This document shows positions 24,413 through 31,299 of a stretch of 64,000 bases of DNA, piece after piece (position 1 is the stretch's first letter; each line of letters begins with the position of its first letter). A program made the translations under genes and the position numbers. Location of the stretch: IMG/VR virus record IMGVR_UViG_3300001683_000016, positions 51,555-115,554 of that record. The stretch is one strand, 5' to 3'. Origin of the DNA: a virus. Below the pieces are notes generated by a model that saw only the letters and a list, made by a program, of their open reading frames with translations, made no database searches and was not told the origin of the DNA.

Positions 24413-25780
24413 GTGCTCGGTAGTCAACAACTATTCAGAAACGGCGATAGTCCAATCAGTATCCTCAAGGGTGCTAATGACCTCATCGTTGCTGGTTATG
24501 CCAGTGTGGAAGTTGTAGACAAGCAAGGCGACGTAATAACAAAGGAGGCATTGAAACAAGCATTTCGGAAATTCATGGAAAATCCGTCATACAGAAACGT
24601 TCAATTGGCTCACAGTAATATACAAATTGGAGACGTTGTACCGAATTATACAGATAATGAAGGGAGGTTGTGGAAAAGCGAAGTCGATGATGTCGGAATG
24701 TTTGTAGTTGTAAAATTACGAGACGACATCGAGAAAGCAAAAGAGGTTTCAGCAGAAATCAGAAAAGGCGTTCTCAGAGGATTCAGTATCGGTGGTCAAG
24801 CGTTTAAGAGAGTCAGAAAATCAGACCCAAAACGAGGAGATTACCAAGAAATAAGTAAACTGGAACTACACGAAATAACGATTTGTGAAAAAGGCATCAA
24901 TCCCGAAGCAACATTTAGCATATTAAAAGAAGATAATAACACGGAAGTGAATAAAATGACAGAAACAGAAAATGATAATGAAATGATGAAACAACTTGGT
25001 AGCGTACTTTCACGTTTAGAAGGTCGGCTTGATGACATGGAGAAGGGCGAAAAACCTGCTTTCCTTGAAGAGAAGAAAGACGATAAGAAAGATGACAAGA
25101 AGAAAGAAGAAGTAGCGGCAGTAGAGGAAGTAGAGGAAGTAGAAAAGTCAGAATACTCTGACGTAATTTCATCCGATTACCTAAACTGGATGGAAGATAC
25201 TCTAAAGAGTGGCGGTGTTGATACTGTCAGCGCACGTACACACTTCGACGACTTAGAGAAAGCCAACCTAGGCTCTACACCTGAAGAAATTCAGGCTAAC
25301 CATAAAGGTTTAACTGGTCAAGCACCGGGTAGAACGCAAGAAGGTGGAAACCCATCAACCGGTGCTATTGCAGCAACCACAGGTGGAGGAGTGAAGAAAT
25401 CAGATTTCATTAACCCAGCATCACTTACAGACTCAGATATTGAGTCTGCATATGAAGTATACAAAGCGGCGGCTCTTGAAGAAGAGTTCCGTGGCTCTCT
25501 AGAAAATAATTTCGCATCTCGATACGCTTCAGAGCGTACAACAGAAGTTGCAAAGGCAGAAGCAGCAGCATATGATGCACGCGGACCTCTAGATGAGATA
25601 AACAAGGCAATCAGTGCACTTTCAGAGCGCATTGAAACAATCACTACTCCAGCAGAAACTGGAGAAGAAATCGCAAAATCAGATGCTGATGCACCAACAC
25701 TAACAGTTCCTTCAACAGAAGATTTAGCAAAAATGTCATGGGATGAAGTTCATAACTTGGCATCTAAGGCTTTTGAGTGA
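24413..25780 (+). CDS. prohead protease fused to scaffold
   Basis: 455 aa, GTG start. Residues about 15-175 match the HK97-type (S78/U35) maturation protease. They include AGYASVEVVDKQGDVI, catalytic H67 in QLAHSN, S125 in RGFSIGG and the following ELHEITICEKG strand. Residues about 180-455 are acidic, Lys/Glu-rich and helical, as expected of a scaffold or delta domain fused to the protease. The C-terminus (441-455, MSWDEVHNLASKAFE) probably contacts the capsid protein; a related end is on the 116-aa protein at 17871. It processes the head during maturation and lies directly before the capsid gene. Confidence 0.88.
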   Translation: MLGSQQLFRNGDSPISILKGANDLIVAGYASVEVVDKQGDVITKEALKQAFRKFMENPSYRNVQLAHSNIQIGDVVPNYTDNEGRLWKSEVDDVGMFVVVKLRDDIEKAKEVSAEIRKGVLRGFSIGGQAFKRVRKSDPKRGDYQEISKLELHEITICEKGINPEATFSILKEDNNTEVNKMTETENDNEMMKQLGSVLSRLEGRLDDMEKGEKPAFLEEKKDDKKDDKKKEEVAAVEEVEEVEKSEYSDVISSDYLNWMEDTLKSGGVDTVSARTHFDDLEKANLGSTPEEIQANHKGLTGQAPGRTQEGGNPSTGAIAATTGGGVKKSDFINPASLTDSDIESAYEVYKAAALEEEFRGSLENNFASRYASERTTEVAKAEAAAYDARGPLDEINKAISALSERIETITTPAETGEEIAKSDADAPTLTVPSTEDLAKMSWDEVHNLASKAFE

Positions 25781-25809
25781 TATAGAATATAAAATGGAGA
25801 TGAAATAAA
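25781..25809 (+). promoter_or_regulatory. AT-rich leader of the capsid gene
   Basis: The 29-base gap contains TATAGAATATAAAA, a possible TATA element, then GGAGATGA as Shine-Dalgarno before the ATG at 25810. A separate strong promoter for the capsid gene would make sense, but the spacing leaves almost no leader after a TATA start. Confidence 0.25.
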
Positions 25810-26979
25810 ATGGCACGAAATTACGTACGAACAATAACAGACATGGAAAGATACTACTATGGAGCAGGTAACGCAATGGGTTACTCATACTCAGGTAGTG
25901 AATTACTCAAGGCCGACAGCCCTATGCTGTCAACAACAGGTGGTACATACCAAGCAATCTACGGTCGCAAAGTATGGTCACAATTAAATCAAGAGTTTAA
26001 CGCATTCTCTATCCTACCAAAGAAACCATGGGACCGAAGTGGATGGCGAGTTATCACCGATAGACCGAACAGCGGAGCAATTGCTGGTAGCGGTATTGCT
26101 GAGAACGGCACACTACCTGAAACTATTAAACCAGCGTTCCAACATGTGGCAGCAAAACCTAAGACTATCGCTCACACATTCGATATGTCTGAAACTGCTA
26201 TCTTCCTTGCTGACAAGGATGACGGAATGGGCGACATACGCTCAGTCATGAAAGAGGAAATGGGTAAACATCACGCAGAAGTCATCAATAAGATGATGTG
26301 TGGTGACGTTGACACAGTAGCAGGCAACAACTTCGAGTCTCTTGACCGAGTTACTGCTGGATATGCTGCTGGTGCTGCATCTAAGACTGGACTAAGTACA
26401 GACGGTGATGCAATAAACGCAAACGGTGACCTAGACATATACAGTATTAGCAGAAGTGCAAACACATGGTCTAACGCTGAAATGAGTGTAAACGCAGTAG
26501 GTGGGACGCAAACCGATAGAACACTTTCTCTAGACTTATTAGATGAGATGTTCCAAAAGATGTGGATTCGTGGTGGAAACCCGAAAGTTATGTTAACTGG
26601 ATATGATACTCTAATGAGAATCCAGCAACTTCTACAATCACAACAGAGGTTCATGGAAGAGAAGAGAGTCACCCCTACCTATAACGGTGTAAAGGGTGTA
26701 CCCGGAATCGAGGCTGGTTTCATCGTAGCAACATACAACGGTGTACCAATCATTCCTACAAAGAACATGGCAACAGACACATTATCAAGAGTTTACTATC
26801 TAGATACAGATTACCTACACTTTAGCACAGCAATTCCAACACAATACTTTGAGAGTGGAATCGAAACTGGTGACCCATTTGCAATCAACAGATTAGGCCA
26901 AGAAGGACTATACCGTACCATGGGAGAACTATGGACAACTTTCTTCGGAGCACAAGGGAGCGTAAGAGACCTCAAATGA
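25810..26979 (+). CDS. major capsid protein, HK97 fold
   Basis: 389 aa. It directly follows the protease-scaffold. Features fit an HK97-type capsid protein: a helical N-terminal arm, KKPWDRSGWRVITDRP, the region IAGSGIAENGTLPETIKPAFQHV (N-loop/E-loop like), the spine helix DDGMGDIRSVMKEEMGKHH, and VMLTGYDTLMRIQQLL plus GVPIIPTKNM typical of the A/P domain. Residues 1-34 end in SGSELLK before ADSPM, a possible maturation cleavage point. Codon use is somewhat richer in C-ending codons than in neighbours, as often seen in highly expressed genes. Confidence 0.88.
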   Translation: MARNYVRTITDMERYYYGAGNAMGYSYSGSELLKADSPMLSTTGGTYQAIYGRKVWSQLNQEFNAFSILPKKPWDRSGWRVITDRPNSGAIAGSGIAENGTLPETIKPAFQHVAAKPKTIAHTFDMSETAIFLADKDDGMGDIRSVMKEEMGKHHAEVINKMMCGDVDTVAGNNFESLDRVTAGYAAGAASKTGLSTDGDAINANGDLDIYSISRSANTWSNAEMSVNAVGGTQTDRTLSLDLLDEMFQKMWIRGGNPKVMLTGYDTLMRIQQLLQSQQRFMEEKRVTPTYNGVKGVPGIEAGFIVATYNGVPIIPTKNMATDTLSRVYYLDTDYLHFSTAIPTQYFESGIETGDPFAINRLGQEGLYRTMGELWTTFFGAQGSVRDLK

Positions 26980-27007
26980 GGTTGTCTTGGAGATAATAAA
27001 GGAGTGA

Positions 27008-27409
27008 ATGAATATGGCAGATACATTAACATTAGGCGGAACAGCGACAGCGACATTAGTAGGAGCATGGGAACTCAGAGCGGGTTCTCACGACACTACT
27101 GAATGGTTAGATGGAGCAGCAGACACATCCTATCCGGGTGGAGGTCCGGGTACATTCAGCGCAGTAAATAGCGATGGAGCAAACGGATACGACCCAGCAC
27201 CAAAGATGGCATTAATTAACGTAACAGGCGGAGCAGATGGCGAGACAATCATCCTCTCCGGTGGAGCATCAGCAATCCTGAGCGTTATGGCGACCGATGG
27301 AGGCACAGCAGCAGTAGCAGTTGGAGCATCTTTCACAGCATTAACTGCGACTCTACAATACCTAAGTGGCTCATCAAACGTTACAACAGTAATGATACTA
27401 TACAACTGA
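27008..27409 (+). CDS. 133-aa small head protein (decoration-like)
   Basis: GGAG precedes two in-frame ATGs (27008, 27014). The protein is Ala/Gly/Thr-rich and beta-prone (TLTLGGTATATLVGAWELRAG; SAILSVMATDGGTAAVAVGAS). Codon use matches the capsid gene. Position right after the capsid and the low-complexity beta character suit a decoration or cement protein. That is inference, as no family is recognised. Confidence 0.65.
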   Translation: MNMADTLTLGGTATATLVGAWELRAGSHDTTEWLDGAADTSYPGGGPGTFSAVNSDGANGYDPAPKMALINVTGGADGETIILSGGASAILSVMATDGGTAAVAVGASFTALTATLQYLSGSSNVTTVMILYN

Positions 27410-27419
27410 GGTGGTTTAA

Positions 27420-27848
27420 CTGCCCACTGTAACATTTGTTGGTAATCTCTACATGAGGCCTAATACAGACCCCTCTATGGGCGACTGGATTAGAGGTAAA
27501 CCTGTAGAAGTTACTGAGGATTGGTTAGTTGCTAATAAGAGGCAATTAAAACCGTCCTTATTTACAATAGGTGGAGGATTAGACTTACTAAACGATGGAC
27601 TACCCGATGTAGGCTGGATAAAAGCAGATATAGTCAAATGGTTAAAACAACAAGGTGTAGAAGTATCTAATGGATACAAAACTAAATCCTTATTGTTGTC
27701 AATGGTGGATGATGTTTTAACCCCAGCCCCTGTCGAAGAAGTTGTAGTCGAAGTCGCCGCTGAAATTGTAGAAGAGATTGAAGTCGTAGAGACTCCAATT
27801 GAAGAGGCAGTTGTTGAGGCAGTAGAAACAACAGAACAAGAAATTTAA
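27420..27848 (+). CDS. 142-aa protein with HeH/SAP-like domain and acidic tail
   Basis: The first ATG is at 27453, but the frame is open upstream to CTG 27420, which sits five bases after GAGGTGG and adds MPTVTFVGNLY; a CTG start seems likely. Residues about 66-99 (WIKADIVKWLKQQGVEVS, then KTKSLLLSMVDD) resemble a helix-extended-loop-helix (HeH/LEM/SAP-like) fold used for DNA contact. The last 40 residues are Glu/Val repeats. Similar small domains occur in phage head or connector genes. It may be a head protein touching DNA. Confidence 0.65.
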   Translation: MPTVTFVGNLYMRPNTDPSMGDWIRGKPVEVTEDWLVANKRQLKPSLFTIGGGLDLLNDGLPDVGWIKADIVKWLKQQGVEVSNGYKTKSLLLSMVDDVLTPAPVEEVVVEVAAEIVEEIEVVETPIEEAVVEAVETTEQEI

Positions 27849-27862
27849 GGAGATGAAAAAAT

Positions 27863-28141
27863 ATGGCATTTAGTAGTACAGAAGATAACAGGACACACGT
27901 ATTAGGCGACCTAATGTTGGTTACCGGAGATTGGAACGCAGCAAGCGTAGCGACAGGCACAATAGTAACTGGCCTATCAGATATACTTGCTTGTGGAGTA
28001 ACGGGCGACACTTTTGGTGACGTTACAGGCGGAGGCGTAGATGGGGCATTTGTAATTGTCGCAGACGCAGCACCCGGCTCACTAGTATTGGATTGTGTGG
28101 CTAGTAATACTGGCTCTTGGTGGGCACTAGGAAAGCGCTGA
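27863..28141 (+). CDS. 92-aa small beta-rich head protein
   Basis: GGAGATGA Shine-Dalgarno. The product is Gly/Val/Ala/Thr-rich, with predicted strands (GTIVTGLSDILACGVTGDTFG; GAFVIVADAAPGSLVLDCV). No family recognised. Composition and position resemble the 133-aa protein after the capsid gene. It may be a capsid decoration or fibre protein. Confidence 0.6.
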   Translation: MAFSSTEDNRTHVLGDLMLVTGDWNAASVATGTIVTGLSDILACGVTGDTFGDVTGGGVDGAFVIVADAAPGSLVLDCVASNTGSWWALGKR

Positions 28142-28157
28142 TAAGGCGGTGACCTAA

Positions 28158-28352
28158 ATGGTAAAAGCAATACAAGTAATTGGACCTTACAGCCCTAGAG
28201 ATTTCTCCGGGGCAGGTAATAGTGGCGCATTAAGCACCGCTATGACTACTGATATCGAAGCATTAACTGGCTATGCTAGTGCTAAAATAATCTCAGTCGA
28301 GCCAATCACAGTATTAGGAAATATATTTTTAGTAATATATCAGAAAGCATAA
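28158..28352 (+). CDS. 64-aa small protein
   Basis: GGCGGTGA Shine-Dalgarno. MVKAIQVIGPYSPRDFSG leads a beta-rich chain ending VLGNIFLVIYQKA. It pairs with the 92-aa gene just upstream. Too short to classify; probably a capsid-surface or accessory protein. Confidence 0.55.
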   Translation: MVKAIQVIGPYSPRDFSGAGNSGALSTAMTTDIEALTGYASAKIISVEPITVLGNIFLVIYQKA

Positions 28353-28371
28353 TAGAAGGTGGTGTGAGTGA

Positions 28372-28671
28372 ATGTCAGGATTCGAGTTACAAACGCTTGA
28401 TATTGACGACATAAGCAGAGCACAGAAACAAACAGTTCGCGCAGATATTACATACGACGCTCATACAGTGAATACAGACTCGCCTTTGAGTGGTATCATT
28501 ACTAAACAGAGGACAAGAACGAGTGAACTCGCTGATGTACTCGATATAGGAGCGGGTACACGGTGTACTCATTGTGGAATGTTACATTTTCTATGGAGAG
28601 CAACATGCGGTGCTTGCGACAAACCTATGGACTATAATCTCGGTACACGTAACGAGGAGGCGAGGTTGTGA
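28372..28671 (+). CDS. 99-aa zinc-ribbon protein
   Basis: Strong Shine-Dalgarno (GAAGGTGGTG). The N-terminal 60 residues are polar. C65-x2-C68 and C79-x2-C82 (CTHCGM, CGACDKP) form a complete zinc ribbon. Its stop overlaps the GTG of the 13-codon minigene. It lies at the head-connector boundary, so it may be a connector accessory protein; this is inference. Confidence 0.65.
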   Translation: MSGFELQTLDIDDISRAQKQTVRADITYDAHTVNTDSPLSGIITKQRTRTSELADVLDIGAGTRCTHCGMLHFLWRATCGACDKPMDYNLGTRNEEARL

Positions 28672-28709
28672 GTGCATTCAACAAGGCTTGGGCTGTGGAG
28701 GGTAACTGA
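28668..28709 (+). CDS. 13-codon minigene MSAFNKAWAVEGN
   Basis: GTG 28668 overlaps the previous stop (GTGA) and follows GGAGGCGAGG. It reads MSAFNKAWAVEGN then TGA at 28707-28709, which overlaps the next ATG (TGATG). The peptide has the same MSAF-x-K-[AS]-W start as the gene at 30 and fits the nine-residue motif without its last L-K. Both junctions and the ribosome site are those of a real gene. It could be a coupling leader for the next gene or a functional peptide. Confidence 0.55.
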   Translation: MSAFNKAWAVEGN

Positions 28710-30517
28710 TGCCACAAGTATTCAGTCCGGGTGAAGGCGAGACAAGACCTCTTGACCCAACAGCAGTCGTTTATACCACAGCACAGAAAGTTGCTGATTT
28801 ATTAGACATAGGCCCACAAGAAGCGGTGGTTGCCTCATATAATAGCGATAATAACGGCGTGTATGTTACTGGTGCTGATTATAGAAATATTGGATTCTCT
28901 TCAGGAGACGTTATACTTGTTTATTCAGATGCAGACCCAATGGGATTTGAAAAAGAAATTGGCGCACCTACAACAAGCATCAATGGTGTAAAATTACCTT
29001 TTGCTAGTGGTACTGTTACCGCATCAGATTATCAAACTGCTGATAACACTTACATTCAGAATCAAGCCTCTTTCTCTAATGGTAGAACACGAGGTGTTAC
29101 GAAAAGTAAGGTTGAGGGTATTATACTTCGTATGCAAGACCACATAGACAATAGAACCCATAATGCTTGGAGACCTTATCTTGTGCAAGCAGAATACATT
29201 AATTTCGATACATACAAGCCGTATAGACGTAGATACTACACAGATTATGTAGGTACAGCGCCTCTATTATTTAGAAATGTACAACAAATATTACGTCTTG
29301 AACTATGGCAGGGAGACGATTATAGAGAAATAGCAGCGGCAGAAGTGCGTTTACAAATTCCTGAAACGGTACAAGGAGTCACAGGCTCTATTGTTCTATC
29401 ACCGGGTAACGGTACAGCAGCGACATTAACAATAGGTACAGGTACTAATCAATGGAGGTCTGCTTTTGATAAGACTACAACTGCACAAAACCTTGCTGAT
29501 TTAATTAATAAAGAAGATAGAGTAAGTAAAACATCTGTGGAGTTCTCGCCCGCTTTCAAATTAGAAGGTGATGCTGTGAACAATGTAGGAGTACATAATG
29601 AGTTTTTAGCATCTGCAAATTCAGATTATGGTACAGGGACATTAAAAATTACAAGTATGAGAGATACAAAAGGTGGAGAGACTTGTAGTATTGTCTCAAC
29701 AATTCCCGGTGTAGGAATAAGTCAAACAGGGTCAGCATCAACAACGTTTTCTAGTTTAAATGGTACTACTATTACAGTAACTAGTACAGGTACTACTGAT
29801 GGTAGTGTTACATCTTTTAGTACAATAGTTGGAGGTAGTGGGTATACTGCTGCTAATAACGTTACTACAAGCGGTGGTACAGGTTCAGGTCTTACTGTAA
29901 ATACTACTGTAAATAGTGGTAGTGTTGAAAGTATAGTGATTGATTCACCGGGTACAGATTATGCTAATGGAGACGTAATTACAATAAATGGAGGTACTGC
30001 AACATTTACGGTGTCTGCTGTTTCTTCCAACGGTTTTGTAGATGCTGGTGTAGTTATAGATAGTAGTGGAGATGTATTCAGTTATACTGGTAAAACAGCC
30101 ACTACATTTACAGGATGTACAGCGGTACTAGGTTCTTTAAGCGCTATTACAGGCACTCTTACTCAACATAAATTAATTATAGATTTACACGGCGGTAGTT
30201 CTAGTGGAGATAAAGGTCGTTTGCGCGATTGGTGGATGGATTCGGAAATGGGTATTATTTACTTTAACAACTCATATCCTTTCTTTGAATGGAACGCAAT
30301 CAAAACATCTTACATTTATGGCGAGAGGTATGTAGACAAGGCTATTGAAGATATATGCACTAAAATGGTAGCCATTGACTTACTCTTAAGTGATGATAGA
30401 AGTGTACTCATACCTGAAGGTACACAGAATGTAGACATATCGTCTAAGATTCAACTTTACAAAATGGATATAGAAAAGACATTCCCGCGTTATATAGAGG
30501 TGGTTGCCTTTGAGTGA
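28709..30517 (+). CDS. 602-aa connector or neck structural protein with beta insert
   Basis: TGATG-coupled to the minigene. The N-terminal half has head-tail adaptor character (TTAQKVADLLDI; NRTHNAWRPYLVQAEYINFDTYK; YRRRYYTDYVGT). Residues about 375-435 carry GGSGYTAANNVTTSGG and SPGTDYANGDVITING, a Gly-rich beta repeat common in virion appendages. The C-terminus resumes a helical/beta domain (VDKAIEDICTKMVAIDLLLSDD) typical of connector proteins. Probably sits at the head-tail joint with an exposed insert. Confidence 0.65.
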   Translation: MPQVFSPGEGETRPLDPTAVVYTTAQKVADLLDIGPQEAVVASYNSDNNGVYVTGADYRNIGFSSGDVILVYSDADPMGFEKEIGAPTTSINGVKLPFASGTVTASDYQTADNTYIQNQASFSNGRTRGVTKSKVEGIILRMQDHIDNRTHNAWRPYLVQAEYINFDTYKPYRRRYYTDYVGTAPLLFRNVQQILRLELWQGDDYREIAAAEVRLQIPETVQGVTGSIVLSPGNGTAATLTIGTGTNQWRSAFDKTTTAQNLADLINKEDRVSKTSVEFSPAFKLEGDAVNNVGVHNEFLASANSDYGTGTLKITSMRDTKGGETCSIVSTIPGVGISQTGSASTTFSSLNGTTITVTSTGTTDGSVTSFSTIVGGSGYTAANNVTTSGGTGSGLTVNTTVNSGSVESIVIDSPGTDYANGDVITINGGTATFTVSAVSSNGFVDAGVVIDSSGDVFSYTGKTATTFTGCTAVLGSLSAITGTLTQHKLIIDLHGGSSSGDKGRLRDWWMDSEMGIIYFNNSYPFFEWNAIKTSYIYGERYVDKAIEDICTKMVAIDLLLSDDRSVLIPEGTQNVDISSKIQLYKMDIEKTFPRYIEVVAFE

Positions 30518-30842
30518 TACAGAAAAAATAGTCTACGATGAGTGGAAGAAAACTATAACTGCTGAATTAAGTAATAAAGAGTATCAAGCAGATTTACAAA
30601 AGGCAGTCACAGAAGGTCCGGCTGAATATAGAGAGGCTGTAGAACGTTCTGAAAGAGGAGAAGAATCCAAAAACATGAGCATTGAGCAAGAATCTGCGAT
30701 GAAAGATAGAGTCAATAGACGAATGATGACGGAATCTCCCGGTCTTATGGAACATAAACTCAAGAATGATGGTGGTAAATTAGTACCTGATTTCAAAGCC
30801 CATGAGCGAGAAAAACGTAAGAAGGAGTTTGCTAAATGGTAG
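30504..30842 (+). CDS. 112-aa charged helical protein
   Basis: TTG start (30504 or 30510) after GAGGTGG, overlapping the 602-aa gene. It is highly charged and probably all helical (EKIVYDEWKKTITAELSNKEYQ; HEREKRKKEFAKW). It overlaps the next gene by seven bases. It may be a connector or stopper partner; no family recognised. Confidence 0.6.
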   Translation: MPLSDTEKIVYDEWKKTITAELSNKEYQADLQKAVTEGPAEYREAVERSERGEESKNMSIEQESAMKDRVNRRMMTESPGLMEHKLKNDGGKLVPDFKAHEREKRKKEFAKW

Positions 30843-31285
30843 CGACATTCGATGAAGGTATTGATGTAGTACTTGATGTACTCAAAAATAACTGGACTAG
30901 AGGTAACACTAACAATTACAAACCTGTGATTATTGATATAGCAGATGAAAGTCCTGAGCGTGGAAAAAGACTTGACCTTGATAGAACAGATTATGTAATG
31001 GTATTTGAAACAGCACATAACGAAGAGTTACCTGAAATGCTTTATGATTTTGTCACTACAAGAATCAACATTACAGTAGATATGCGTACCACTAGAAGTC
31101 GTGACCAACTAAAAAAGATGGAGAACGAACTTAGAAGGTGTGTGCATCTAAAAAGAAAGGGTGATGGTGTGAATTTTGACAGACTTGTTTATAAAACCCG
31201 TACCGATTTATCAGATAGAAGCAAAAAACTGTATAGAATGACCTTTCAGATAGAAGTTGTTATCTTTGCAGAACTAATCCCATGA
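30836..31285 (+). CDS. 149-aa neck/tail-completion-like protein
   Basis: AAGGAG Shine-Dalgarno. A mixed alpha/beta protein with DEGIDVVLDVLKNNW, the strand pair YVMVFETAHNEELPE / RINITVDMRTT and a final strand RMTFQIEVVIFAEL. This pattern, size and position just before the tail-tube gene match tail-terminator proteins of long-tailed phages. The assignment is by pattern and context only. Confidence 0.6.
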   Translation: MVATFDEGIDVVLDVLKNNWTRGNTNNYKPVIIDIADESPERGKRLDLDRTDYVMVFETAHNEELPEMLYDFVTTRINITVDMRTTRSRDQLKKMENELRRCVHLKRKGDGVNFDRLVYKTRTDLSDRSKKLYRMTFQIEVVIFAELIP

Positions 31286-31299
31286 GGTGAGAGAGAGCC

